A stretch of 64,000 nucleotides of DNA, taken from positions 1-64,000 of the forward strand of contig JAMASS010000007.1 in assembly GCA_024761205.1 (NCBI GenBank), in the 5' to 3' direction. Both the position numbers and the translations under genes were made by a program. Under the pieces are notes generated by a model. The model made no database searches and had not been told where the DNA came from. It saw only the letters and a program-made list of their open reading frames with translations. Below, piece after piece: positions 8,372 through 17,289 of this stretch. Origin of the DNA: Limisphaerales bacterium. Lineage in GTDB: Bacteria; Verrucomicrobiota; Verrucomicrobiia; Limisphaerales; AAA164-E04. Within the stretch, counting starts at the first letter, position 1; every line of letters starts with the position of its first letter.

Positions 8372-9262
8372 TTAGGTTTGATGATTCGCTTCCTCGTCAT
8401 CGTTGGTCTCTTCCACGGTTGCGTTGCGTCTGAGTTCGGTGATGTAGGCCTTGATATCTTGGTTCTGCTGTCCATGCTGGAGATCTTCCAGTACCTTGTC
8501 TTTCATCTCTTCGAATGGTTGAGGTGTCGCCGGTTCTTTGTTGGTGACTTTAGCGATGTGAAATCCGTGATACGAGGCGAATACCGGGCTGATCTCACCG
8601 ACCTTCATTGAAAAGGTGACAAATTCAAATTCATCCATGAGTTCGCCGCGTTTGAACCAGTCCAGGTCCACTTCCTCCTCCGGTTTGTCGGAGAAGCGTT
8701 TGGCGACTGCGGCAAAATCGGCTCCGTCAACCAATTCTTGACGCACCTTACAGCATTCAGTGAAGAGGGCTTCCTTGTCTTCGGTCTGGCGAAGCGACTT
8801 ATAAATATGCATCGCTTTGACCCGTGCTTCGGTGGTATAGAGTTCGATGTTTTCATCGTAATGTTTGCGGATAGCATTGTCGGACGGCGGAGTTTTGGTT
8901 TCACAGATCTGCCGAACGAGTTTGTCTACCTTGCTATTGGCGGCCACTTGTTGTCGGACGAGATCCATCTGAGCAGGGCCCACGCCAGCTTGGGCAAAGA
9001 GTTGGGCCTCACCGCCGTAGTCCTTCTTGAGCTGCTCGACGGCCTGACTAATCTCTGCTTCACTGAGGTCAGGAATGCTGCTCTGGGCTTTTTGATTCAA
9101 CAAGACGCGGCCAATGATGTTTTCCTTCGCCTGTGCGAGGAATTCATCGTCGCGTTCGCAGCAGCTGACCTGGCTGCGTTGCTCGTGCCAGGACTTGATT
9201 TGGGAGAATTCTTGGTTGATCAACTCAGGATCGACCGGTTCTCCGTTCACGGTAAGGGTCAT
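8372..9262 (-). CDS. Cytoplasmic parvulin-type peptidyl-prolyl isomerase (PpiC/NifM-like)
   Basis: The product has 296 residues. An N-terminal helical domain (about 1-130) is followed by a parvulin domain (about 130-235) recognisable from ARVKAMHIYKSL, ADFAAVAKRFSDKP, WFKRGELMDEFE and SPVFASYHGFHIAKV. A charged C-terminal tail follows (EETNDDEEANHQT). Parvulins catalyse cis/trans isomerisation of prolyl bonds. Most PpiC/SurA relatives are exported, but this one has no signal peptide and begins MTLTVNGEPVDPEL, so it is predicted cytoplasmic. That resembles NifM, although no nitrogenase genes are nearby. It is followed by the 185-residue unknown gene, a possible partner. Confidence 0.85.
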   Translation of the reverse strand: MTLTVNGEPVDPELINQEFSQIKSWHEQRSQVSCCERDDEFLAQAKENIIGRVLLNQKAQSSIPDLSEAEISQAVEQLKKDYGGEAQLFAQAGVGPAQMDLVRQQVAANSKVDKLVRQICETKTPPSDNAIRKHYDENIELYTTEARVKAMHIYKSLRQTEDKEALFTECCKVRQELVDGADFAAVAKRFSDKPEEEVDLDWFKRGELMDEFEFVTFSMKVGEISPVFASYHGFHIAKVTNKEPATPQPFEEMKDKVLEDLQHGQQNQDIKAYITELRRNATVEETNDDEEANHQT

Positions 9263-9687
9263 GAATGAGAGCGTAGGGGCTCATTCCGCATCGTCAAGCG
9301 AGAGAAAACCCATCCGCCCCGCCGATACAACACCGCAACCCATAGGCAACCCCACCGATACCCATACGGTGAACGGCCTTTTTTGCTCCCCTCGCCGCCT
9401 GCTTTCCGACTCTGAAAAAATCGAACAAAATCGCAATTCGCCATTGACGCCGCCCCGTTTTCTGGCGGAGTTGCCCCGCTAATCAATATGCGATTCGTCC
9501 AAAGTCGGGTCGCTCGTTCCATACAACAGCCTGAATCCAGGTGTCGGGGAAGTTGCGCAACCTCCCCGACGCTCAGGCAAAACGGCGGGAACTCTTCGTG
9601 ATTCTATCGCGTATTGGTTAGCAATGGCCCGGCGTCGTTGCGTTCGGGTCATTGTCCGAAGTGAAAAACTGATACGACTCGAAAGTT
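9263..9687. other. Intergenic stretch
   Basis: No convincing gene. Frames on both strands are short and Pro/Arg-rich, which marks them as chance. The parvulin promoter should lie at the left end. Confidence 0.4.
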
Positions 9688-9801
9688 ATGAAGACAGTTG
9701 ATTCTCTTCTGCTGGCGTTGCTGAATGCCGGCCAACGAACCGCCCGGGCAATTCCCGCTCTGGGCAAATTCACCACCACCGGCCTCCTTGTCGGCGGGTA
9801 G
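9688..9801 (+). CDS. Possible 37-residue small protein
   Basis: ATG 9688 opens a short frame beginning MKTVDSLLLALLNAGQRTAR and ending GLLVGG before TAG. It has basic and hydrophobic segments like a small membrane-associated peptide. It ends about 40 bases before the secreted protein gene and could be a leader or a decayed remnant. There is no homology evidence. Confidence 0.25.
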   Translation: MKTVDSLLLALLNAGQRTARAIPALGKFTTTGLLVGG

Positions 9802-9840
9802 ACACTGAAAACCTACTCCCCGATTCGTTTTACACGGTTG

Positions 9841-10659
9841 ATGCCCCGGTCCATTCTACCGGTCTTTGGGAAAGCCTTGACCATTGGAATTATGACCGCC
9901 GGTTTGCTGACGCTTCAGGTGTTTGCTCAAAACTCCGGGACTGATCCTTTTTGTGCCGCAGCAAATCCTGAGAACTTCTGGCCTAATTACGGAGAGGTTG
10001 GCGATATTTTTGTCCCGCCTTGCGAAGATGGTGAAGATAGTGTTTTCGCTTGGAAAATCGTCGACAAATCGCCGAACCCATGGAACAGAACTGTATATTG
10101 CTTGGAGTGGTACTGGGCTGGGCTTATCCCATGTAATGAAGCCCCCATTTGGAGGACATACTACAACAAACTGGAACGCATTGACCTTCAGTTTCAGCAG
10201 TGCGTCGCACAGGGCGAAGGGCGTCACGCCGATGCGATGATTACGGCGGATGCCAATCGCAGGCTTTGTCTCTTGGCAGTCGTTGGCATTCCAGCCGGTT
10301 TTTACACAATCGATCTAATCTCTGATTGGGCCAGGGGTATCCTTGAGGGCACGATTCCCGTCGTACCGGTGGATCCATGCGAGCCCTATCATAATCCCGG
10401 AGAGGCGCACACGCCCACCTGTCCCCGAGAAGCGGATTATCACACGTTGGGTGTTGGCGGGCCATTGATAAAACCCCTACTTACAGCACTAACCGGAGCT
10501 GTTCTCTGTCACATTGCCTACGCTCGTGATAAAGCCTCGGCAGACAATACTCTGGCAAATGATCAATGGATATGCGAGAGCAACCGCCGAAAAGCTGGAA
10601 ATGATGCGGAGCGAGAGCGTGATAAAGATATTGCTGCCATTTTACCAGAGGGCCGTTAG
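9841..10659 (+). CDS. Cysteine-containing secreted or membrane protein, unknown
   Basis: The product has about 272 residues from ATG 9841 (a TTG lies immediately before). An N-terminal signal peptide or anchor (ALTIGIMTAGLLTLQVFAQ) is followed by a mature part with many scattered cysteines (DPFCAA, FVPPCEDG, VYCLEWYWAGLIPCNEAP, LQFQQCVAQ, VDPCEPYH, HTPTCPREA). This suggests a disulfide-bonded extracytoplasmic protein. A hydrophobic stretch near residue 210-225 (LIKPLLTALTGAVLCHIAYA) may be a second membrane span, and the C-terminus is charged. I do not recognise a family. It precedes another unplaced envelope gene by 53 bases, and the two may form one unit. Confidence 0.6.
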   Translation: MPRSILPVFGKALTIGIMTAGLLTLQVFAQNSGTDPFCAAANPENFWPNYGEVGDIFVPPCEDGEDSVFAWKIVDKSPNPWNRTVYCLEWYWAGLIPCNEAPIWRTYYNKLERIDLQFQQCVAQGEGRHADAMITADANRRLCLLAVVGIPAGFYTIDLISDWARGILEGTIPVVPVDPCEPYHNPGEAHTPTCPREADYHTLGVGGPLIKPLLTALTGAVLCHIAYARDKASADNTLANDQWICESNRRKAGNDAERERDKDIAAILPEGR

Positions 10660-10712
10660 AGAGTAACCCGGTGTTAGAAACCATTCGGATGTCGTTTATG
10701 TAGATTAAGGCC

Positions 10713-11555
10713 ATGAAACTATTAAACAAAGCGTTCTGGAAGGAGGACTGGCGAAAAGCCAAAGAGCGATTTAAGGAAGGTTTTTGGAACAGCAAAAAAG
10801 AAAAGCGGATTTTGTCGATTGTGTGGCTCGTGATGGCGGTTTCTTTTGCATACTATTTTTATACTGGCGAAAAGCGCCGAGAGGAAGCTAGACGAGAGAG
10901 TGAGGAACGGGCGAGGGCAAGCGAGGAGCGGAGGGAGAAGCAGGAAGCCGAGCGTAAGAGGCGAAAGAAGGATTCGGGGTTGATCGTTCCTGAGCATTTC
11001 CCTGAACCTTCCTCTAAAGCGGCAACGGCTATTGCGGAATCGGCGGCCACCGAGCCGGCGGAGAACGCCGTTGCCGAAGCAATGGCCGCCGCAGCGTCGG
11101 CGTCTCCGGTGGATGTGACCGCCTGGCGGGAGCAGATTTACAATACTGTTTTGTCGCAAACTACCGAGACGGAGCGCGCGGCGTGGCGAGACATGGAAGC
11201 CGAGGCCGCCGCTTATCGGGAAAGTCTGGACGAGGAAGGTTTAACGGCGTTGGAGGGTTTTGAGGAGGAATTGACCCAACACTTTCTGGCGGCCGCAATG
11301 CAGGGCAAAAGCGAGGAGGAGCAGGAAGCCATTCAGCGGGCGTGGGAAGGCGAGTCGGTGGTCAACGCTGTCTGGAAGCATTTTCTTGAAGTGCAGGCGG
11401 CAAGCCAAATGCGGGGCTACAACGAGGCGATGAGCAATAAAGCCCAGGCGGAAGCCAAGATTCAAGCCATTCAAGCCCAACTGGAGGCGATGGAACAGGA
11501 GCGGCGGGATGAGGCGGATTTGGAGGCGTTGCTCGGGGAAGCCTTTGCGGAGTAA
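10713..11555 (+). CDS. Membrane-anchored charged coiled-coil protein, unknown
   Basis: The 280-residue product has a basic cytoplasmic N-terminus (WRKAKERFKEGFWNSKKEKR), one membrane span at about residues 33-50 (ILSIVWLVMAVSFAYYFY), then a highly charged helix (RREEARRESEERARASEERR), an Ala-rich linker and two further Glu/Ala-rich helical segments ending in a predicted coiled coil (EAKIQAIQAQLEAMEQERRD). The arrangement looks like a membrane-tethered spacer or scaffold. Low complexity prevents family assignment. It follows the Cys-containing secreted protein gene and ends 86 bases before the peroxiredoxin start. Confidence 0.6.
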   Translation: MKLLNKAFWKEDWRKAKERFKEGFWNSKKEKRILSIVWLVMAVSFAYYFYTGEKRREEARRESEERARASEERREKQEAERKRRKKDSGLIVPEHFPEPSSKAATAIAESAATEPAENAVAEAMAAAASASPVDVTAWREQIYNTVLSQTTETERAAWRDMEAEAAAYRESLDEEGLTALEGFEEELTQHFLAAAMQGKSEEEQEAIQRAWEGESVVNAVWKHFLEVQAASQMRGYNEAMSNKAQAEAKIQAIQAQLEAMEQERRDEADLEALLGEAFAE

Positions 11556-11641
11556 GCGAAAATCGAAATTGACAGGGGGATTTGGGTCCGCATATAAGTG
11601 GTCTTCGTCCTAGAACTCCAATCATTGACAAACGAATAGAT

Positions 11642-12121
11642 ATGGCAATTGCAGTAGGAACCAGAGCACCCCAGTTTTCGCTGAAATCGAAGCGAGGGGA
11701 TGACGTGAAGGATGTATCACTGAGTGACAATATCGGTCAAAAGAACACCGTTCTGCTGTTCTTTCCTCTCGCCTTCACCGGTGTTTGCACTTCGGAATTG
11801 TGCGATGTGACCGCCGGGTTGAAGCAATATGAAGCTCTCAATGCCACGGTGATTGGGATCAGCGTGGATAGCCCGTTCGCACAGGAATCGTGGGCGGAGA
11901 AAGAGAACATCGGCATCACCTTGGCAAGCGATCTCAACAAAAAGACGGCGCAGGATTATGGCGTGTTGTTGGATGATCTGATGGGTTTCGGTGCTGTCAG
12001 TGCGCGGGCGGCCTTTGTGGTTGATAAGGAAGGGATTGTTCAGTACTCCGAGCAGACTCCGACACCGAAGGATTTACCAAATTTTAATGCCATCAAGTCG
12101 ACCCTGCAGAGGTTGCAGTAG
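11642..12121 (+). CDS. AhpE/BCP-like peroxiredoxin
   Basis: From ATG 11642 (MAIAVGTRAPQFSLKSKRG) the product is 159 residues, the usual length for this redoxin family. The peroxidatic site reads FPLAFTGVCTSELC, with the peroxidatic Cys at residue 49 in the P-x-x-x-T-x-x-C motif and a second Cys at 54. The Arg of SARAAFVVDKEG completes the active site. It reduces H2O2 or organic hydroperoxides in the cytoplasm with thiol donors. The frame is open to 11582, but those 20 residues lack homology. A short hairpin with a T-run follows the gene. Confidence 0.92.
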   Translation: MAIAVGTRAPQFSLKSKRGDDVKDVSLSDNIGQKNTVLLFFPLAFTGVCTSELCDVTAGLKQYEALNATVIGISVDSPFAQESWAEKENIGITLASDLNKKTAQDYGVLLDDLMGFGAVSARAAFVVDKEGIVQYSEQTPTPKDLPNFNAIKSTLQRLQ

Positions 12122-12167
12122 GCGCGATTCGTTTGGCAGTTTGCTTTAACTTGAAAGCGTATCTGTG

Positions 12168-12186
12168 AAGCGGGTTCGCTTTTTTT
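12168..12186 (+). terminator. Rho-independent terminator after the peroxiredoxin gene
   Basis: A five-pair stem AAGCG/CGCTT with loop GGTT is followed directly by a run of seven T, 47 bases downstream of the stop codon. The stem is short, so termination may be partial. Confidence 0.5.
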
Positions 12187-12521
12187 ACGAATCGCTGCTA
12201 GGGGGCGGCTGGAAAAGGCGTGAAATGGGGCTCTCAACCATTTATTAGCAATGCGAGATCGGCGTACTGCAGCTTTCAGAACCGCGTTGCCGCTGAATCC
12301 CGAACAAGGCAGCAGTCTGCCTTTTACAAAGCGGGACGGGTCTCCAAGCATTACCCCGGGAGCGCCGGAGACCCATCTCAATGGGCTCCTTTAGACTTGT
12401 GGGTAATGCTTAGTTGGGATGCCGAGGTCCATGAATCCCCACCACTTGAATCGACTTGATTAAACCCAACCCCCACGCGGATCATGGGCGGTTCTATGGC
12501 AGATTTTGACGAAGCAATCGC
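12187..12521. other. Intergenic stretch
   Basis: No gene is supported. Part of it (about 12283-12380: CGCGTTGCCGCTGAATCCCG, GGCAGCAGTCTGCCTTTTAC) resembles the scattered GC-rich intergenic repeats of Verrucomicrobiota, including an imperfect inverted GGCAGCAGTCTGCC. The dehydrogenase promoter should be at the right end. Confidence 0.35.
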
Positions 12522-13400
12522 ATGAGTGAAAAACCCATAATCGGATTCATTGGTATTGGTATAATGGGGCGGAGCATGGCAGGGCATCTTCTTGCTGCCG
12601 GGCATCCCGTTCATGTCTATAATCGGACCAAGGAGAAGGCGCAGGATCTTTTGAACAAGGGGGCCACTTGGCAGGACACGGTTGGGGATGTGGCTGCCAA
12701 TGCCGATGTGGTAATCACGATTGTAGGTTTCCCGCAAGATGTGGAGTCCGTGTATTTGAGCGACGATGGCATCCTGGCTCGGGCGAAATCTGGAGCCACG
12801 GTGATCGATATGACGACGTCGAGCCCGGATTTGGCCGTAAAGATCTACGAAGAAGCAAAAGCGAAAGGCATTGCGGCTATGGATGCGCCGGTTTCCGGGG
12901 GAGACATCGGTGCTTGCGAGGCACGTCTTTCGATTATGGTTGGCGGTGATGCCGATGCTTTTGAGAAGGTGAAGCCCATCTTCGAAATCATGGGCAAGAA
13001 CATTGTGCTGCAAGGGGGTGCGGGAGACGGTCAACACACGAAAATGTGCAATCAGGTGGCGATTGCTTCGGGTACGATGGTGATTTGTGAAGCTATGGCC
13101 TACGCCAAGAAATCGGGCTTGGATCCCGAAACTGTCTTGAAGAGTATCGAAAGTGGCGCAGCCGGGAGCTGGTTGCTCTCTAATCTCGCGCCGCGAATTC
13201 TGAAGGGAGATTTTGCGCCGGGCTTTTTTGTAAAATATCTTCTTAAAGACATACGCATTGCGATCGAGTCGGCCGAGAAGATGGGCTTGGATTTACCAGG
13301 GCTGGCGTTGGCGAAGCAGCTTTACGACAAGTTGGCGGCGGCGGGTGGCGAGAACGAAGGGACTCAAGCCCTATTCAAATTGTACCAGGAGCAACTTTAG
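12522..13400 (+). CDS. NAD(P)-dependent beta-hydroxyacid dehydrogenase (GarR/HIBADH-type)
   Basis: The 292-residue protein has the full length of the 3-hydroxyisobutyrate dehydrogenase / tartronate semialdehyde reductase family. The Rossmann motif GFIGIGIMGRSMAGHLL with NRT after the second strand suggests NADP or NAD binding. The substrate loop DAPVSGGDIGACEA and the catalytic Lys region GDGQHTKMCNQ are present, and the C-terminal helical domain is complete (SWLLSNLAPRILKGDF, KDIRIAIESAEKMGLDLP). It oxidises or reduces a small beta-hydroxyacid. The exact substrate cannot be read from sequence, and no glycerate or valine pathway genes are adjacent. Confidence 0.9.
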   Translation: MSEKPIIGFIGIGIMGRSMAGHLLAAGHPVHVYNRTKEKAQDLLNKGATWQDTVGDVAANADVVITIVGFPQDVESVYLSDDGILARAKSGATVIDMTTSSPDLAVKIYEEAKAKGIAAMDAPVSGGDIGACEARLSIMVGGDADAFEKVKPIFEIMGKNIVLQGGAGDGQHTKMCNQVAIASGTMVICEAMAYAKKSGLDPETVLKSIESGAAGSWLLSNLAPRILKGDFAPGFFVKYLLKDIRIAIESAEKMGLDLPGLALAKQLYDKLAAAGGENEGTQALFKLYQEQL

Positions 13401-13516
13401 ACGCCATTCCACCGATAATTTCCCGCTATCGGCAAAAACGATTTGCTGGCAAACACAAGGTGGACTATTTTTTACTTTAGTCGTGGTTTAGGCTCTAAAT
13501 TGGGTCTTTTTGCCGT

Positions 13517-14254
13517 ATGGAGCTCAATCGTCGTCAATTTGGTAGGATCCTCGGGCCGGCCGTGGGTGGTCTTGCCATGGACGGTTGGTCGGATGCCGTC
13601 ATCATTGCCACTGAGGGCAGCTATCTCGTGAAGAAGGGCGATACGCTTTCCCAGATCGCCAGAAAGTTTGGTTCTTCGGTTAAAGAGCTTCAACAACTGA
13701 ACGGGCTTTCGTCGCCGCACATGATTCGTGCGGGACAGCATCTTAAAGTTGCCAAGACCGCCGGCAGCGCTTCCAGCATTGCCCGAAAATTGCGCTGGCA
13801 GATCGGGCACAAGCATGTGGACCGGAAGCGGTGGAAGAAGATCATTGTGCATCACTCGGCGACCCGCAACGGCAATGCCGAAATCTTTCACCAAGCTCAC
13901 TTGCGCCGAAGGATGGAGAATGGTTTGGCCTATCATTTTGTGATTGGGAATGGCGCCAATGAGACTCGTAATGGTGAAATTGAGATTGGGGGACGTTGGA
14001 AAAAACAAATTCACGGCGGCCACATGCGAAGCCAACGCTTGAATGAGACTTCCATTGGGATCTGCCTGGTTGGGAATTTTCAAGTGACCAAACCAACGGC
14101 GAAGCAGCTGGATTCGCTGTACAACCTCACCCAGTTTCTGCAAAGCGAGCTCATTTTGGGGCATCCCAGGGTCTACGGACACAAAGACTTGGAGCACAAT
14201 CTTTGTCCCGGTCGGAATTTTCCGCTGAAGCAGTACCGAACTCGCTTCGCTTAA
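13517..14254 (+). CDS. LysM-containing N-acetylmuramoyl-L-alanine amidase (Amidase_2/PGRP type)
   Basis: The 245-residue protein starts with MELNRRQFGRILGPAVGG, a weak Tat-like signal. A LysM domain follows at about residues 34-78 (SYLVKKGDTLSQIARKFG, MIRAGQHLKV), then a type-2 amidase domain from about 113: IIVHHSATRNG supplies the first zinc His, AYHFVIGN and HGGHM the fold, and GHKDLEHNLCPG the later zinc ligands and the Cys-Pro-Gly end. It should cleave the amide between MurNAc and L-Ala in peptidoglycan in the periplasm, with LysM docking it on the wall. Both zinc-ligand regions are present, so activity is expected. Confidence 0.88.
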   Translation: MELNRRQFGRILGPAVGGLAMDGWSDAVIIATEGSYLVKKGDTLSQIARKFGSSVKELQQLNGLSSPHMIRAGQHLKVAKTAGSASSIARKLRWQIGHKHVDRKRWKKIIVHHSATRNGNAEIFHQAHLRRRMENGLAYHFVIGNGANETRNGEIEIGGRWKKQIHGGHMRSQRLNETSIGICLVGNFQVTKPTAKQLDSLYNLTQFLQSELILGHPRVYGHKDLEHNLCPGRNFPLKQYRTRFA

Positions 14255-14538
14255 GGTTGCCAAGTGGGAAAGTGGTGAAGGGTCACCGCTTGGGTTTGAG
14301 CGTGGCTTTTGAATTCCTTGGCTTGAGACATGCTTCATCCCAAGCTCCTCTCTCCTGCTTTATAATCGGCCTAACTGATTATAGGTGAACTTTACCCTCT
14401 GTAGAGGTAATGTTTCGACCACCAAGTTGCGACACCGCTGGGCTTGAGAGGCAGCCGTCCCGACCTTACTTACTTGAACTCAGGGGTGGATATCATATAG
14501 CTTGAATGCTTTCGTTTTGGAGAGGTGCGAAGAATAGA
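14255..14538. other. Intergenic region upstream of the YqiJ-flotillin operon
   Basis: No gene is supported. It should hold the promoter of the three-gene operon, but no promoter or operator can be assigned with confidence. Confidence 0.35.
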
Positions 14539-15171
14539 ATGCAAGAGTTTATTGCGGAAGCGCTGACATTGATCAACCTGCCGTTTACGGTGCTCTTCGG
14601 CTTTGTGTTCCTCTATTGGGGGCTGGTCGTTATTGGCGCGCTAGATATGGACGCCTTTGACTTTGACCTGAACTTTGATGCCGACGCGGATGCCGGAGGT
14701 GGGGGCCGATTTGCACAGGCGTTGGCGCACTTCTTTCATGTGGATGAAGGGCCCTTTATGGCGATCTTCAGCTTGCTCATCGTCTTCATGTGGATGGCCG
14801 CCATGCTTTTGAACTACTATTTCAATCCGAGTCATTCTTGGTTGATGGCCGGACTGCTGGCGATTCCCAATTTTGTGGTGAGTGTCACGGCCACAAAAGC
14901 CATTGTTTTGCCCGTGCATCGTTTGCTCCGACGATTCCATCGCCAGGAGGAATCCGCCGAAGTCCCTTTGTTGGGAATGATTTGCCGGGTCATCACTTCG
15001 CGGGTCGATCATGTATCCGGACAAGCTGAGATTGAGCGCGAAGGGATGCCCATCAAGATCAACGCACGGACGCTAGAGGAAGCTGATGTGTTGGAGAAGG
15101 GCAACTCCGCTGTGATTTTTTCAGAAGACAAAGAGAAAAACATATACTTCATCAAGAAACTAGAGGACTGA
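14539..15171 (+). CDS. YqiJ-like inner-membrane protein with NfeD-type OB domain
   Basis: From ATG 14539 (MQEFIAEALTLINLPFTVLF) the product has 210 residues: a first membrane span, an acidic Asp-rich loop (FDFDLNFDADADAGGGG), two further spans (FMAIFSLLIVFMWMAAMLLN and LLAIPNFVVSVTATKAIVL), and a soluble beta domain (PLLGMICRVITSRVDHVSGQ, AEIEREGMPIKINART) of the OB-fold type found in YqiJ/NfeD proteins. These are partners of SPFH proteins and help organise membrane microdomains. The start is chosen at the family N-terminus; an upstream ATG at 14506 adds 11 basic residues. It lies one base before the flotillin gene. Confidence 0.85.
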   Translation: MQEFIAEALTLINLPFTVLFGFVFLYWGLVVIGALDMDAFDFDLNFDADADAGGGGRFAQALAHFFHVDEGPFMAIFSLLIVFMWMAAMLLNYYFNPSHSWLMAGLLAIPNFVVSVTATKAIVLPVHRLLRRFHRQEESAEVPLLGMICRVITSRVDHVSGQAEIEREGMPIKINARTLEEADVLEKGNSAVIFSEDKEKNIYFIKKLED

Positions 15172-15172
15172 T

Positions 15173-17257
15173 ATGGATTCAATATTAGGATTCCCGCAGC
15201 TCGTGGGGGCGATAGGGTTAATCGCGCTTATGGTCATTGCCATAGGGTTCGTGATTCTGGTGGTCAAGTGCTACCGAAAGATTGAACAGGGCAAGGCCAT
15301 CGTCCGCAACGGCATCGGCGGGACCAGGGTCTCGTTCAGCGGGATTGTTGTCGTGCCGGTGATCCATCGCTTTGAGGAAATGGATATCTCCCTCAAACGA
15401 ATTGAGATTTATCGCCACGGGGAAGATGGCTTGGTATGTATGGATAACATCCGCGCCGACATCAAAGTGGCGTTCTTCGTTCGGGTCAACAAGACCTCGG
15501 ACGATGTGCTGCGAGTGGCGCAGTCCATTGGTTGTTCACGCGCTTCGGACCAGCAAGCCTTGGTGGAGCTTTTTGATGCGAAGTTTTCCGAAGCCTTGAA
15601 GACGGCAGGCAAACAGTTTGATTTTACCGATCTGTATAGTGAACGAGAGCGGTTCAAGGAGGAGATTCTTAAGGTGGTGGGAACGGATCTAAACGGGTTC
15701 GTGCTCGATGATGCGGCGATTGATTATCTGGAGCAAACGCCACTCTTGAAGCTCGATGAAAATAATATCCTCGATGCTGAAGGCATCAAGAAAATCACCA
15801 AACTAACGGCTGAACAGAAGATTCTGGCCAACGAAATTCAGCAGAACAAAGAGAAGACGATCACCAAAGAAAACGTCGAAGCCCGGGAAGCCATTTTAGA
15901 GATGGAACGGCAGCTGGCGGAAACCGAGGAACGCCAAAAGCGTGAGATCGCCAACATCAAGGCCCGCGAAGAAGCGGAGGCCAAGAAAGTCTCAGAGGAA
16001 GAACGATTGAAGGCCGAACAAGCCCGTATCGCTTCCGACCAAGAAATCGGGATCTCTGAGGAGAACAAGGACCGACAGATCATCGTGGCGCAGAAGAACA
16101 AAGAGCGCACCAAGGCGATTGAGACGGAACGGTTAGAGAAGGATCGTCTGTTGGAGGCTACCGAACGGGAACGGATCGTGACTTTGACTCAGATCGAGAA
16201 GGAGAAAACCATCGAATCCGAGAAGAAGAATATCCAGGAAGTGATTCGCGAACGGGTTGAGTTGGAAAAGACTGTTGTGGCAGAGCGAGAGCGAACCAAA
16301 GACGTCGAAGCCTTTGCGTCCGCAGACCGCGAAAAGAAAGTCGTGGTGACCCGGGCTGAGATGACGGCAGAAGAAGCCCTGGTGCGCGATATCAAAGCTG
16401 CCGAAGCCGCTAAGAAAGCAGCTGAGCTCAAAGCGGAAGAAGAGAAATATCAACAATTGGTGGCCGCACAGGCGGCGCGGGAAGTCAGTGATCTGAAAGC
16501 CGAGGAGATATTGGTCTTGGCCGATGCCGAAGAGAAAGCGGCCGAAAAGGAAGCCAACGCCGTGAAACTTCGTGCCGAGGCTAAGACGGCCGACATCGCC
16601 GCGCTGGGAATGGCCGAAGTGTCTGTCACACAGGCCCGCGCCGAGGCCATCCGACAGCAAGGCGAGGCGGAGGCCAATGTGATGCAACTGAAGTTCAGTG
16701 CCGAAGCTAAGGGGATCACCGAAAAGGCGGACGCCATGAAAGAGTTCGACAGTGTCGGACGCGAGCACGAAGAGTTCAAGTTGTGCTTGAATAAGGACAA
16801 GGAAATCGAGCTGGCCGAGATCAATGTTCAGAAGGGGATTGCCGAGGAACAGGCGAAGATCGTGGGCGAGGCATTGAAGAGCGCCCGCATCGATATCGTG
16901 GGTGGTGATGCCGCCTTCTTCGATAAGATTGTTTCATCAGTCGCCCAAGGCAAGGCGATCGACCGTGCTATGGAGAACAGCCGAGTCTTGACCGATGTCA
17001 AAGAGACTTTTTTCAACGGTGACTCGGAATACTTCAAATCGCAGTTCAAGGACTGGATTCAGCAATTTGGTCTCTCCAGCGACGATCTAAAGAACATGTC
17101 CATTTCCGCGATCCTGCTGCGAATGATGTCGGAGACGACGGATGGATCCGTGAAGGCCACTATGCAGCGGGCCTTGCAGTTGGCCGCTGACAAAGGGCTA
17201 GCCGAGAAAACAGCGGTCGAGGTCTTGGGCAAATTGTCTGCCAAGAAGAAGGCGTAG
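15173..17257 (+). CDS. Flotillin-family SPFH protein (YqiK-like)
   Basis: The 694-residue protein has an N-terminal membrane anchor (LIALMVIAIGFVILVVKCY), then an SPFH/Band-7 domain to about residue 200 (IVRNGIGGTRVSFSG, YRHGEDGLVCMDNIRADIKV, TDLYSERERFKEEILKVVG). A coiled-coil Glu/Ala/Lys-rich region of about 300 residues follows (KREIANIKAREEAEAKKVSE), typical of flotillins, and then a C-terminal region with QQGEAEANVMQLKFSAEAKG and a terminal helical domain. It should oligomerise at the inner membrane. The gene sits one base after the YqiJ-like gene and 32 bases before a giant ATPase gene, a neighbourhood I recall recurring in other bacteria. All parts look intact. Confidence 0.9.
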   Translation: MDSILGFPQLVGAIGLIALMVIAIGFVILVVKCYRKIEQGKAIVRNGIGGTRVSFSGIVVVPVIHRFEEMDISLKRIEIYRHGEDGLVCMDNIRADIKVAFFVRVNKTSDDVLRVAQSIGCSRASDQQALVELFDAKFSEALKTAGKQFDFTDLYSERERFKEEILKVVGTDLNGFVLDDAAIDYLEQTPLLKLDENNILDAEGIKKITKLTAEQKILANEIQQNKEKTITKENVEAREAILEMERQLAETEERQKREIANIKAREEAEAKKVSEEERLKAEQARIASDQEIGISEENKDRQIIVAQKNKERTKAIETERLEKDRLLEATERERIVTLTQIEKEKTIESEKKNIQEVIRERVELEKTVVAERERTKDVEAFASADREKKVVVTRAEMTAEEALVRDIKAAEAAKKAAELKAEEEKYQQLVAAQAAREVSDLKAEEILVLADAEEKAAEKEANAVKLRAEAKTADIAALGMAEVSVTQARAEAIRQQGEAEANVMQLKFSAEAKGITEKADAMKEFDSVGREHEEFKLCLNKDKEIELAEINVQKGIAEEQAKIVGEALKSARIDIVGGDAAFFDKIVSSVAQGKAIDRAMENSRVLTDVKETFFNGDSEYFKSQFKDWIQQFGLSSDDLKNMSISAILLRMMSETTDGSVKATMQRALQLAADKGLAEKTAVEVLGKLSAKKKA

Positions 17258-17289
17258 TCCGACAGCCGGGAATCTAGGAGAGACCTGTC

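Noticed and set aside
10722-11159. Minus-strand frame opposite the coiled-coil protein
   Set aside because: It mirrors the biased codon content of the plus-strand gene and is Arg/Gly/Phe-rich with no homology.
16133-16768. 211-codon minus-strand frame opposite flotillin
   Set aside because: A shadow of the Glu/Ala/Lys-rich coiled coil, giving Leu/Phe/Gly-rich nonsense.
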